This document shows positions 51,730 through 60,631 of a stretch of DNA of 64,000 nucleotides, one piece after another. Position 1 is the first letter of the stretch. The number at the start of each line of letters is the position of its first letter. Below the pieces are notes generated by a model. That model had not been told where the DNA came from. It ran no database searches and was given only the letters and a program-made list of their open reading frames with translations. The DNA is taken from assembly GCA_963674835.2 (NCBI GenBank), contig CAXXKC010000003.1, forward strand, positions 2,604,001-2,668,000, given 5' to 3'. The stretch is from G963674835 sp963674835 (GTDB lineage: Bacteria > Planctomycetota > Planctomycetia > Pirellulales > Thermoguttaceae). The position numbers and the translations under genes were made by a program.

Positions 51730-52734
51730 CTACGTTAGCTTACCAACAAGATCCACCCACAATGGGTATCCGGCTCCGCGGATTGGAAATCCCAACTGCT
51801 TCTCGGTCAGCCGATTCACCAAAGGCTCACCGGCTTTCCAACGTCGCAGGTTCTCGCAGAACATCCGCGTCATGTCGTCGATGCGGCTGGCGGCCTGGCC
51901 GCCAACGTGCGGCGTGATTATCACGTTGGGCAGGTCCCACAGCCTGTTCTCCGGCGGCAACGGCTCCGGATCGGTCACATCCATGACGACCCCGACAAGA
52001 TGCTTCGATTCCAAGGCGGCGATCAGGTCGTCGGTGACCACCAGCGGGCCGCGTGCCATGTTTGCCAAGAGCGCCCCCGGCTTCATCTTGGCCAAGATCG
52101 ACCCATTGAAGATCCCCTTCGTCGACCCGTTCAGCGGCAGACACAAGACCACGATGTCGGACTCCGCCAGCAGACGAGGAAGGTCGTCGGCCGGCCACAA
52201 TTCCGACACGCAGTCCGGCTTATCCATCGGATATAAGTCGGTGGCCAGGATTCGGGTCTTGAAAAGACTTAGCAATTGCGCCAATCGCCGTCCTACACCG
52301 CCGAATCCGACGATACCTACGGTGCTATGGTGCAAATCGCGAGTCGGCCGGCGAATAAACTCCTTCTTCTGCTGGGCCCGGAAAAAGACGGGCAGACTGC
52401 GGAGCCATCCAGTGACCAGGGCGATCGTGTGCTCCGCGACCTGATCGGCCAGCACGCCCGAGGCGCTGGTCACCGTAATCGGCGAGGCGATGACCGAGGG
52501 CACGAGGCAATGATCCATCCCAGCGGCCGACGATTGAATCCACTGCAAACGCCCCTGGTGCACCACACCGTCCCAATCGACGGGGACCTTGGCATGACCG
52601 CAGAAGATGTCCGCCGTGAATAGTGCTTCGGCGATTCCCTCCTGTCCCGCGTCGACGACTTCTGCCCATGGTGCCGCCTGGGCGATTTGTTCACGGTGAC
52701 GGGCCTCAACGGGATAGCAGAGAACGATTCGCAT
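51730..52734 (-). CDS. D-isomer-specific 2-hydroxyacid dehydrogenase
   Basis: NAD-dependent dehydrogenase of 334 aa that interconverts 2-hydroxy and 2-oxo acids. The NAD-binding motif is VGIVGFGGVGRRLAQLL. The catalytic triad segments are NMARGPLVV (Arg), DVTDPEPLPPENRLW (Glu) and VIITPHVGG (His). The N-terminal half is a divergent substrate domain (SSAAGMDHCLVPSVIASP). The chosen ATG precedes MRIVLCYPVE, the natural start of the first strand; AGGA lies upstream. Substrate is unknown; glyoxylate/hydroxypyruvate or sugar acids are possible. It precedes the kinase gene on the same strand. Confidence 0.9.
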   Translation of the reverse strand: MRIVLCYPVEARHREQIAQAAPWAEVVDAGQEGIAEALFTADIFCGHAKVPVDWDGVVHQGRLQWIQSSAAGMDHCLVPSVIASPITVTSASGVLADQVAEHTIALVTGWLRSLPVFFRAQQKKEFIRRPTRDLHHSTVGIVGFGGVGRRLAQLLSLFKTRILATDLYPMDKPDCVSELWPADDLPRLLAESDIVVLCLPLNGSTKGIFNGSILAKMKPGALLANMARGPLVVTDDLIAALESKHLVGVVMDVTDPEPLPPENRLWDLPNVIITPHVGGQAASRIDDMTRMFCENLRRWKAGEPLVNRLTEKQLGFPIRGAGYPLWVDLVGKLT

Positions 52735-53247
52735 TGACAGGCAGTCCTGGATCGCGAGGAAACGAGGGAAATAGCCGACGGAAATCGGTTGGAAGGGCCG
52801 CATCCCTTGTCAGTGCTCAGTGCGGCTTATCAAGCCGGCCATTTTGCCCGATCCGGTCCCCGAGCATCAAGAGGTTACGGCGCGATGCCACCTCTTTCGA
52901 CAGGAAGGGACCACCGATGGGTAAATCACCCCTCCTGAAGAGGCAGTTCGTTCGGCCAGAATCGTCTGCCGGAGCTTACGTTCTATCAGCAGCCGAGGCC
53001 ACAGGGCTGGCCGTCGGTCCATCCACGGTGGTCGGCGAGAATGCGAAAAGTGTCTGAGGGTGTGGTTTACCGCAACAAAAGCGATTAAAATCGATGTTGG
53101 ATGCACCGCACTCGCAACCAGACCCGTTGGCGGTCTCCCACCTGGTACGCGGCCTGATCCTCTGGTCTCCAGGCACTGGCCTGGGCCGCGGTCACACCTT
53201 ACCACGGGCGCGGTTGAGCTTGGTCCTATACGAGAAGGAAATTTCCC
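52735..53247. other. Divergent region upstream of the DoxX-like gene
   Basis: About 510 bases. It holds one short candidate gene (listed separately) and otherwise nothing recognisable. A small dyad CGATT-AA-AATCG lies at 53083-53094. Confidence 0.45.
52917..53057 (+). CDS. Candidate 46-aa small protein
   Basis: Short open frame beginning MGKSPLLKRQFVRPESSAGA and ending GENAKSV. AGGAAGGGA ends about seven bases before the ATG, a ribosome site better than most in the window. There is no TM segment and no recognised motif. Without comparison to related genomes it may be a chance frame; the ribosome site is the main support. Confidence 0.3.
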   Translation: MGKSPLLKRQFVRPESSAGAYVLSAAEATGLAVGPSTVVGENAKSV

Positions 53248-54246
53248 TTGAGTGGCAACAAATTTCAGATCGGTATGGCTGCCGTCGTGATGCTGGTCGT
53301 CCTGCGCGTGGCCATTGGGTGGCACTTTCTCTACGAAGGTGTCTGGAAGATTACCAACGCGGACAAGTTCTCCGCGGAGCCTTTCTTGAGCCAAGCCAAG
53401 GGTCCGGCGGCGCCGCTGTTCTATGCCATGCTTCCTGATCTTGACGGCCGGCAGCGATTGGCCGTCACGACGGTCAAGGACAAGAAGGTCGTCCAAGGTG
53501 ATGCCTATCTGCAAGCCTGGGCCGCGTTGAAGGATCAAGTGATCAAACGCTACAAGCCCGACAAAGAGCAGACGGCTCAAATTGAAAAACTCTTCCAACA
53601 ATATAAGAAGGCTTTGCACCAGTACCTGGAGGAGAACCAGGAAGACATCCTGGCTTATCACAGCAGCCTGGAACGTTTCGAAGCCGAGAAGACCCAAGGT
53701 AACAACGGCGCCGCGTTCCAGAAGAAGCGCGCGTGGGACCGTCAGATGGACCTGCGCCGTGAGGCAAACGGCTGGCTCAAGGAGTTGGATGCCATGGGTG
53801 GCGACTACCGCATGGCGATGTGGAACCTGCTGGGAGAAGACCAGAAGGCGATCGGCATGTTGCCCGATCTGGTCACTGGCCCGCAGAAGCTTCCCGTGCC
53901 GCTGCCCTTCGTGCAAACCCGGAGCGAGGCGTTGGACATGGCTGTCACGTACGGATTGACGGCCATTGGGCTTTGCCTAGTGCTGGGATTGTGCACGCGG
54001 TTGGCTTGCCTGGGCGGAGGAGCGTTTCTGATCTCTGTGCTGCTGACACAGCCGCCGTGGCCGGGCATCTATCCGCCGGCTCCGGAGGTCGTGGGCCATG
54101 CGTTGATCGTCGACAAGAACTTCGTCGAGATGGTCGCCGTATTCATGTTGGCCACGACGGCAGTGGGACGGTGGGGCGGCCTGGACTTCTTCCTCTACCG
54201 CTGGTTCGGCCGGCCGTTGGAAGCCTACTTTGATAAGAACGTATAA
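53248..54246 (+). CDS. DoxX-like membrane protein with a large insert
   Basis: A 332-aa protein. TM1 (about 10-33: AAVVMLVVLRVAIGWHFLYE, then GVWKI) and the late TM2-4 (about 232-306, including AIGLCLVLGLCTRLACLGGG and MVAVFMLATTAVGRWGG) match the four-helix DoxX/TQO-type fold. Between them is a charged, mostly helical segment of about 180 residues, including VIKRYKPDKEQTAQIEKLFQ, not present in ordinary DoxX proteins. The start is TTG, supported by AAGGAA eight bases upstream; the next ATG is nine codons in. It lies 26 bases before the first of two oxidoreductase genes, so it is probably in one operon and might pass electrons for them (inference). Confidence 0.8.
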   Translation: MSGNKFQIGMAAVVMLVVLRVAIGWHFLYEGVWKITNADKFSAEPFLSQAKGPAAPLFYAMLPDLDGRQRLAVTTVKDKKVVQGDAYLQAWAALKDQVIKRYKPDKEQTAQIEKLFQQYKKALHQYLEENQEDILAYHSSLERFEAEKTQGNNGAAFQKKRAWDRQMDLRREANGWLKELDAMGGDYRMAMWNLLGEDQKAIGMLPDLVTGPQKLPVPLPFVQTRSEALDMAVTYGLTAIGLCLVLGLCTRLACLGGGAFLISVLLTQPPWPGIYPPAPEVVGHALIVDKNFVEMVAVFMLATTAVGRWGGLDFFLYRWFGRPLEAYFDKNV

Positions 54247-54272
54247 GCACCCCAAGAGAGGCTTTGCCTAAT

Positions 54273-55976
54273 ATGAATCCTACTCCCGAGCAACGAGAAT
54301 CCGGCAAGGAGAACTTTCGCGCCGCGATGGGCGACCTGAGCCGGCGCGATTTCCTCAAGGGCGGCCTCGCCGCGGGCGTCGTCTCCGCCGGCAGCCTGGG
54401 TGGCTTCTACTTCGGTTACAGGAAGGCCGAGGGCCATCCGGTCCGAGTCGGTGTACTGGGCACGGGCGATGAAGGCAGCGTGCTGTTGGGGGCCATCACG
54501 CCCGATTATATCCAGGTGTGTTCCATCGCCGACATTCGCCCCTACAACATTCACCGCGCTTTCCATGGCGATCAGTCGAGCCCCGCCGCATTGGCGGCCC
54601 GGCCGGGCTTGCTTGCGAAATACGGTTGGAAGACCGAAGAGGAAGGCCGACGCCACGTGAAGGTATACGGCGACTACCACGACCTGCTGGCTAACGCTAA
54701 GCAGGATGGGATCGAAGGCGTCATCATTGCCATGCCGTTGCACCTGCACGCGCCTGCCTCGATCGCGGCCATGAAAGCGGGGCTGCACGTGATCACCGAG
54801 AAACTCATGGGCCATAGCGTCCACGAGTGCAAGGAAATGGCCCGGGTCGCCCAGCAAACGGGCCTTCATCTGGCCACCGGTCACCAGCGGCATTACAACA
54901 TCCTATACCACCAGGCGATGGAAGCCATTCAGCGAGGCATCCTCGGCGACATCCACTACATTCGCGCCCAGTGGCATCGCGGCAACTTGCCCGGCACCGA
55001 TAGCTGGCAGCAGCCGATGCCCAAACGTTGCAAGCCGGACGATAAACAGCACGACAAGCTCGAGAAGCAGTTGAAGCGTTTGCAGGGGGATCTGACGAAG
55101 GCCCAGGGGCGGGAAATCGACAAGGTGCGCCGCATGATCGCCCAGGTCGAGGCCCAAATCGGCGACGAAATCGTGGAGGCCGAGAAGTACGGTTATCAAG
55201 CGGGCGATATCAAGGATTTCTCCGGTAAGGTCGTCTACCAGCGGCCCGCGATCGAAGAGCTCATTCGCTGGCGCCTCTGGGATCGCACAGGCGGCGGTCT
55301 CATGGCCGAGTTGGGAAGTCACCAGTTGGACGCCGCCAGCATCTTCGTTTCGGCCATGCACGGCGGAAAGAAACAGCATCCCTTGAGCGTCGCGGCGGTC
55401 GCCACACGTCCCTTGTTCCCGCCGGATCGGGACACGGAAGACCACGTCTTCTGCCTGCTCGAGTTCCCGGCACCGGGCTACAACCCCAAGGATCCCGTGG
55501 GGCGGATGAAGAAGATCGGCGTTCAGTACGCCTCTATCAACGGCAACGGCTTCGGCGGCTACGGCGAGATCGTGTACGGCACGAAGGGAACGCTCATTCT
55601 GGAGCGCGAGAAGGAAGTGATGCTCTTCCGCGACGCGGGCCCAAGCACCGTCAAGACCGGCAAGAAGAGCGGCCCCACCATGGATACCCAGGCCAGTGGA
55701 CCGCCGCAAGCGGCCGCCGAAAAGTCGGCCGCGCCCGACGTCAGCCGCGGCTACACCGAAGAGCTCGAACACTGGGCATGGTGTATCCGCAACCCGGCCC
55801 CCGAGAATCAGCCTCGCTGCCATCCCAAGGTGGCCATGGGCGACGCAATCATCGCCCTGACCGCCAACGCATCCGCCCGCGAAGGAAAGCGGATTGAGTT
55901 CCAGGAAGAATGGTTCGATCCCGATAACGACGAGACTCCGGAAAAGATCAAACCCGACCTCTCTAAGTACGCTTGA
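54273..55976 (+). CDS. Tat-exported Gfo/Idh/MocA oxidoreductase with coiled-coil insert (paralogue A)
   Basis: A 567-aa protein, longer than the usual 350-450. A pre-sequence (MNPTPEQRESGKENFRAAMG) comes before a good Tat motif, LSRRDFLKGGLAAGVVSAGS. The Rossmann fold (RVGVLGTGDEGSVLLGA) and the catalytic region ITEKLMGHSVHECKEM follow, EKL replacing EKP but keeping Lys. At about 255-320 is a Lys/Glu/Gln-rich helical insert (KLEKQLKRLQGDLTKAQGRE) within the C-terminal domain. The D-x-x-x-H region reads GGGLMAELGSHQLDAASIF. It follows the DoxX-like gene and precedes a close paralogue with the same insert. Confidence 0.9.
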   Translation: MNPTPEQRESGKENFRAAMGDLSRRDFLKGGLAAGVVSAGSLGGFYFGYRKAEGHPVRVGVLGTGDEGSVLLGAITPDYIQVCSIADIRPYNIHRAFHGDQSSPAALAARPGLLAKYGWKTEEEGRRHVKVYGDYHDLLANAKQDGIEGVIIAMPLHLHAPASIAAMKAGLHVITEKLMGHSVHECKEMARVAQQTGLHLATGHQRHYNILYHQAMEAIQRGILGDIHYIRAQWHRGNLPGTDSWQQPMPKRCKPDDKQHDKLEKQLKRLQGDLTKAQGREIDKVRRMIAQVEAQIGDEIVEAEKYGYQAGDIKDFSGKVVYQRPAIEELIRWRLWDRTGGGLMAELGSHQLDAASIFVSAMHGGKKQHPLSVAAVATRPLFPPDRDTEDHVFCLLEFPAPGYNPKDPVGRMKKIGVQYASINGNGFGGYGEIVYGTKGTLILEREKEVMLFRDAGPSTVKTGKKSGPTMDTQASGPPQAAAEKSAAPDVSRGYTEELEHWAWCIRNPAPENQPRCHPKVAMGDAIIALTANASAREGKRIEFQEEWFDPDNDETPEKIKPDLSKYA

Positions 55977-56053
55977 ACGCCTGGTCCAAGTGGGCCCCGG
56001 GCAAAGCTTCAAGAGCCAACTGCAACCGAACATAAACGAGAAGGCTAGTCACG

Positions 56054-57793
56054 ATGAACCTGACTCCGGAACAAAGGGCAGTCGGAATCGCCAATTTCCG
56101 CGCTGCCATCGGAAGCCCCCTGATGCGCCGCGAATTCCTCCAGAAAGGAATCGAGCAGAAACTCGCTTCCGGCAATGGCCTGGGCTCGTACTACTTCAAG
56201 TACGGCAACTCTGTTTCCGAGCCGGTTCGCGTCGGCCTGATCGGCACTGGCGACGAGGGGAGCGTGCTTCTGGGCGCGATCAACCCCAAGTTCATCCAGG
56301 TCAAGGCTATTGCCGACATTCGGCCCTATAACGTCTACCGGGCGTTCCACGGCGATTGCTACAGCCCCACGGCCGCAAAGGTCCGCCCCGGCCTCTTGTC
56401 CAAATACGACTGGAAGACCGAGGACGAGGCCCGCAAGAACGTCAAGGTTTACGGCGACTACAAAGAGCTGATCGCCCATGCCAAGGACGACAATCTCGAG
56501 GCAGTGATCATCGCGTTGCCGCTTCACCTTCACGCCCCGGCGGCGATCGCCGCCATGAAGGCCGGGCTGCACGTGCTGACCGAGAAGCTCATGGGCCACA
56601 GCGTCCACGAGTGCAAAGAGATGGCACGCATGGCCAAACAGGCCAAACTGCATTTGGTCACCGGCCACCAGCGCCACTACAACGTGCTCTACGATAGCGC
56701 GGTGGACATGATCTCCAAGGGCCTGCTGGGTGATCTCCACTACATCCGTGCCCAATGGCACCGTGGCAATCTGCCCGGCACCGACAGCTGGCAACAACCG
56801 CTGCCTGAGAAGTGCAAGCCCAACGACCCGCAGGCCCAAGTGTTGATCAAGAAGAGAAAGGCGTTGGAGACCGAGATTGGTGAGTTGAAGGAAGCGGGGA
56901 AGCCTGTGGGTAACGTCGAGCGGCAATTGGCGCAGCTCCATGCCCAGATCTCCGACGAGGTCGTCCAAGCCGACAAATTCGGCTACCAATCGAAGGAGAT
57001 CAAAGATGGCTCCGGCAAGGTCGTCTACCAAGTGCCGGCCATCGAGGAACTCATCCGCTGGCGATTGTGGGACCGCACCGGGGCCGGTTTGATGGCCGAA
57101 CTGGGAAGTCATCAACTCGACGCCGCTAGCATCTTCATTGCGGCCGTGCACGGTGGCCACAAGCAGTACCCCTTGAGCGTCGTCGGCGGCTGCAATCGGC
57201 CTGTCTTTCCACCCGACCGCGACGTGGAAGATCACGTCTTCTGCCTCTTCGATTATCCTGCACCGGGCTACAAGGCCGACCACCCGATCGACCGGCTGAA
57301 GAAGATCGGCGTGGCCTATGCATCGATCAACGGCAACGGTTTTGGCGGCTACGGCGAGACGGTATTCGGCACCGAGGGAACACTCCTGCTGGAACGCGAA
57401 CAGGAGGCGCTTCTGTATCGCACGTCGGACACGCTCGGCAAGATCAATCTGGCCAAGGACGAGAAACGGCCGGTGAAGATCGAGATCGCCGAGACTCCGG
57501 ATGAGATTACCGACGCGCAAGTCTCAGCCGCTGTAACCATCCAGGCCATCCAGGATGTCAGCCGTGGCTACACCGAGGAAGAGGAGCACTGGGCTTGGGC
57601 GATCCGCAACCCAGGCAACGAGTTGCCACCCCGATGTCGCCCGGAAGTTGCCTTGGTCGACGCGGTCGTGGCACTGACCACGAACATGGCCGTCCGCGAG
57701 GGCAAACGGGTCGAATTCAAGAAGGAGTGGTTCGATCTCGATAGCGATGAGACCCCGGAGAACGTCAAGCCCGACCTCTCACGGTATGCTTGA
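56054..57793 (+). CDS. Gfo/Idh/MocA oxidoreductase with coiled-coil insert and degenerate Tat motif (paralogue B)
   Basis: A 579-aa tandem paralogue of the preceding gene, similar over its whole length. It shares the pre-sequence (MNLTPEQRAVGIANFRAAIG), the Rossmann start (RVGLIGTGDEGSVLLGA), LTEKLMGHSVHECKEM and the helical insert near 255-320. The Tat-like area differs: MRREFLQKGIEQKLASGNGL keeps twin Arg but lacks a hydrophobic stretch, so export by Tat is doubtful. It might stay in the cytoplasm or travel bound to paralogue A. It lies 77 bases after paralogue A. Confidence 0.9.
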   Translation: MNLTPEQRAVGIANFRAAIGSPLMRREFLQKGIEQKLASGNGLGSYYFKYGNSVSEPVRVGLIGTGDEGSVLLGAINPKFIQVKAIADIRPYNVYRAFHGDCYSPTAAKVRPGLLSKYDWKTEDEARKNVKVYGDYKELIAHAKDDNLEAVIIALPLHLHAPAAIAAMKAGLHVLTEKLMGHSVHECKEMARMAKQAKLHLVTGHQRHYNVLYDSAVDMISKGLLGDLHYIRAQWHRGNLPGTDSWQQPLPEKCKPNDPQAQVLIKKRKALETEIGELKEAGKPVGNVERQLAQLHAQISDEVVQADKFGYQSKEIKDGSGKVVYQVPAIEELIRWRLWDRTGAGLMAELGSHQLDAASIFIAAVHGGHKQYPLSVVGGCNRPVFPPDRDVEDHVFCLFDYPAPGYKADHPIDRLKKIGVAYASINGNGFGGYGETVFGTEGTLLLEREQEALLYRTSDTLGKINLAKDEKRPVKIEIAETPDEITDAQVSAAVTIQAIQDVSRGYTEEEEHWAWAIRNPGNELPPRCRPEVALVDAVVALTTNMAVREGKRVEFKKEWFDLDSDETPENVKPDLSRYA

Positions 57794-57925
57794 ACCGCCC
57801 CGCTATCTCGGGTATTCTACCGGCCAGTAGGTTATGTTTCGGCATAACGCGTCACTGTCGCCAGGGTACCAGTGTTCCGGTGGGGCTCGCTGCGCTTGTC
57901 CCACCCTTTGCCGGAGGAGAAAGCC

Positions 57926-58774
57926 GTGGAAAAGTGGCCAATTGGCGTGTTCGCCAGCATCGATGCCGGTCTCGGGGTCAAGCTAGAGGTAGTTCAAGAG
58001 TTGGGCATCCCCACGATTCACCTTCATGCTCCGCACCAGAGCACGCGAACCGAGGAAACCGCCAAGCAGTTTCTGGCTCGCCTGCGCGAGATGGGCGTGA
58101 CGATTTCGGTAGTATTCGGCGGCTTCGAGGGAGAAAGCTACGCCGACATCCCCACAGTGAGCCGCACGGTGGGCCTGGTTCCAGCGGAGACCCGCGCCAC
58201 CCGGACCCAGGAGATGAAGGAGATTTCCGATTTCGCCCGCCTGTTGGGCGTTGATACCGTCGCACTGCACCTGGGCTTTGTCCCGCACGACAACACCGAT
58301 CCGCTCTACCCCGGCATCGTTCAGGTTACCCGCGAAGTATGTGACCATTGCCATCGCAACGGTCAGCGGCTTCACCTGGAAACCGGCCAGGAATCGGCCG
58401 ATGCTCTGTTGCAGTTCATCGCCGACGTGAACCGGGACAACCTGTTTATCAACTTCGATCCTGCCAATATGATCCTCTACGGGTCGGGGCAGCCGATCGA
58501 GGCGCTGCGCAAAGTCGGCAAGTTCGTCCGCAGCGTTCATTGCAAGGATGCCAAGTGGGCGGCCAATCCGGGCAAGGAGTGGGGCGCGGAGGTTCCCTTG
58601 GGCCAAGGCGACGTGGGCTTCGAGACCTTTCTGAACACGCTTCGGGAAATGGGCTACGACGGCCCCCTGACGATCGAACGGGAAATCCCGCAGGATCCCC
58701 AACGCCAGAAGACCGAGATCGGCCAAGCCGTTGACCTCCTTCAAACATTGAAAGCGGATATGGGCATCCGCTGA
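57926..58774 (+). CDS. Sugar phosphate isomerase/epimerase-like TIM-barrel protein
   Basis: Xylose-isomerase-like TIM barrel of 282 aa. Metal-ligand motifs are in order: RLHLETGQESA (Glu), LFINFDPANMILYG (Asp), RSVHCKDAKWA (His) and PLTIEREIPQ (Glu). It probably isomerises or epimerises a keto sugar. The start is GTG, decided by GGAGGAG eight bases upstream; a longer frame adds nothing conserved. It follows the two oxidoreductases by about 130 bases on the same strand, a pairing common in planctomycete sugar-use loci. The specific sugar is unknown. Confidence 0.87.
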   Translation: MEKWPIGVFASIDAGLGVKLEVVQELGIPTIHLHAPHQSTRTEETAKQFLARLREMGVTISVVFGGFEGESYADIPTVSRTVGLVPAETRATRTQEMKEISDFARLLGVDTVALHLGFVPHDNTDPLYPGIVQVTREVCDHCHRNGQRLHLETGQESADALLQFIADVNRDNLFINFDPANMILYGSGQPIEALRKVGKFVRSVHCKDAKWAANPGKEWGAEVPLGQGDVGFETFLNTLREMGYDGPLTIEREIPQDPQRQKTEIGQAVDLLQTLKADMGIR

Positions 58775-58817
58775 TTCGTAACCTAAACGTACCTAGATCA
58801 TCCTGAGAGAGACGCGC

Positions 58818-59120
58818 ATGCCCAAGCTTTCCGTGGCAGTCCCACACAAACTGGCCGAAGAAGAAGTCGTGCAGCGATTGCAGAACCGTTTCGACGAGCT
58901 CAAGGCGGAGCACGGTCATCAGCTTCAGGGTTTTGAAGGTCAGTGGGAGGGAAACCGGCTGTCCTGCACCTTCAGCACACTGGGCATCAACGTCCGCGCC
59001 GAGGTTACCATCGAACCATCCCAAGTGACGATCGATACCGAGCTGCCGCTGATGGCCATGATGTTCAAGGGTGCCATCCAGCAACAGATCCGCAACGAAC
59101 TGGATCAAGTGCTCGCCTAG
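58818..59120 (+). CDS. Polyhydroxyalkanoate-system family small protein
   Basis: A 100-aa protein resembling the PHA granule-associated family (PHA_gran_rgn). It begins MPKLSVAVPHKLAEEEVVQR, continues with FEGQWEGNRLSCTFSTLGI and VRAEVTIEPSQVTIDTELPL, and ends with an amphipathic helix (MFKGAIQQQIRNELDQVLA). The pattern of one helix, several strands and a final helix fits. In this lineage it may not be tied to PHA storage; no PHA synthase is near. It lies 43 bases after the isomerase and is probably co-transcribed. Confidence 0.8.
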   Translation: MPKLSVAVPHKLAEEEVVQRLQNRFDELKAEHGHQLQGFEGQWEGNRLSCTFSTLGINVRAEVTIEPSQVTIDTELPLMAMMFKGAIQQQIRNELDQVLA

Positions 59121-59200
59121 GGGACCGATCGAGCCTAGGGTCGATTCCGGTGGCACCCCGGATCGTCGCATCCAGGCAACCGCCCATTCCCAAGAGCATC

Positions 59201-59313
59201 GGTTGTCGCAACCGGTCTGTCCGAAGTCTACCAGCCCCGCAAAGAACCGGAGAACGGCTCAACTGCGACGCAATTCGGGTCGGGTCCCGCAATCTTGAGC
59301 GATTGCGACAACC
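59201..59313. repeat. Perfect 11-bp inverted repeat in the leader of the UroD-family gene
   Basis: GGTTGTCGCAA and TTGCGACAACC are exact reverse complements with a 91-base centre, ending 46 bases before the ATG. The left arm is itself part of a shorter dyad (GGTTG-TCG-CAACC), so two alternative foldings are possible. It could be a leader attenuator or a paired operator. Confidence 0.45.
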
Positions 59314-59359
59314 CATTGCGTTTGTCTTGATCGGGCCGCGCCCGAGAGGCAACTATCCC

Positions 59360-60457
59360 ATGACAAATGCCTCCTCTCTCAGCTACAAGCCACATTCTGA
59401 AGCGACGATCGAGAGGCTTCGCTCGTTGTACGAACGCCAAGCCGGTGATCGCATCTTGGCAACCATGTCGGTACCCAGTGCGGCGATTGCCCAATTCGCC
59501 CGAACCCACGCTCCGGGGCCTTGTGGGTATCCTGACTTGGCCGAACGCATCCAGTTCTGGGACGACTACTTCCAGCAGCGCGCCGCGTTGGAGGACGATT
59601 CCATGCCCGCGGCGTATCTGAGCGAGCTCGACCAGGGCCTGTACGGAGGCCTGCTCGGCGGCGAGGTGCGGTTCATGGCCGATCCGGCCACAGGGTGGAT
59701 CTCCTCGATGGTCCCACCGCTGTTGCACGACTGGTCGGAATTCGATCGGCTTCAGTTCGATCCCGAGAATGTTTGGTGGCAGCGCTACGTTCGCCAAGTC
59801 GACCAGTTCCTCTCTGCGGGCAGCGGCCGCTGGGGCATCAGCCATTTCATTCTCATCGACGCCTTGAACTTCGTATTCGAGTTGCTCGGTGCCACGCAAA
59901 CGTACCTCAGCTTGGACGAGCATCCCGAGATGGTTCGGCGTGCCATTGATTTCGCGTTCGATCTCAACGCGCGTGTCCACGAACACTTCTTCGCCACCGC
60001 CCCTCTGGTGGAGGGGGGCACCTTGAGCAACTTCGCCCAGTGGCTCCCCGGCCGAGTCGTGTCCGAAAGCCTCGATCCCTTCCACATGACCTCGGTGGCC
60101 TATTTCGAGCGTTGGGGACGGGAACCGGCCGAGCGAATCATGGATCATTTCGACGGCGGCGTGATCCACATTCACGCCAACGGTCGTCACCTTCTCGAGG
60201 CGGCCGCATCGCTGCGCGGGCTCAAGGCTATTCAATTATCCGACGACGTCGGCTTTCCCACTTCCTTTGAGCTCATCGGCCAACTGAAGGCCCGAGTGGG
60301 TGACATGCCCGTATGCCTTTTCGCTCCCTACGATGCGTTTGTCGACCGGCTCCGCCGCCATGACCTCCCCGGGGGCGTTCTCTACCGGCTCGACGGTGTT
60401 CCCGACGTGGACACGGCCAACCGACTGATGGATGAAGTGCGAGCCTATCGGGTGTAG
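59360..60457 (+). CDS. Uroporphyrinogen decarboxylase family protein
   Basis: A 365-aa UroD-fold protein, probably not the heme enzyme. The N-terminus lacks the RQAGRYLPEY active-site segment of HemE. Visible features include ISHFILIDALNFVFELLGAT, VHEHFFATAPLVEGGTLS, MDHFDGGVIHIHANGRHLLE, LKAIQLSDDVGFPT and VCLFAPYDAF. Relatives act as methyltransferases or in unknown catabolic roles, and many occur beside sugar genes in planctomycetes. The longer open frame upstream is non-conserved. It is convergent with the beta-helix gene. Confidence 0.83.
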   Translation: MTNASSLSYKPHSEATIERLRSLYERQAGDRILATMSVPSAAIAQFARTHAPGPCGYPDLAERIQFWDDYFQQRAALEDDSMPAAYLSELDQGLYGGLLGGEVRFMADPATGWISSMVPPLLHDWSEFDRLQFDPENVWWQRYVRQVDQFLSAGSGRWGISHFILIDALNFVFELLGATQTYLSLDEHPEMVRRAIDFAFDLNARVHEHFFATAPLVEGGTLSNFAQWLPGRVVSESLDPFHMTSVAYFERWGREPAERIMDHFDGGVIHIHANGRHLLEAAASLRGLKAIQLSDDVGFPTSFELIGQLKARVGDMPVCLFAPYDAFVDRLRRHDLPGGVLYRLDGVPDVDTANRLMDEVRAYRV

Positions 60458-60631
60458 CCATTGCGGCCAAACCCGTGACCTGGGCCGACTCCCTCTGCCG
60501 CAAAAGTATCCGCCACGCGAACGAAGTCTGACCTTCGAATGCGGATCGCACCGTCGTCCGCGTCTCGAGACTCGGCCTGACGCCGGGCACGATTGACGTA
60601 ATAGTGCCGGTATACGATGTTCGCCGGATCG

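Noticed and set aside
56045..57520. Minus-strand open frame of 491 codons opposite oxidoreductase paralogue B
   Set aside because: Mirrors the coding strand, and a similar frame exists opposite paralogue A, as expected from shared codon use; no protein motif.
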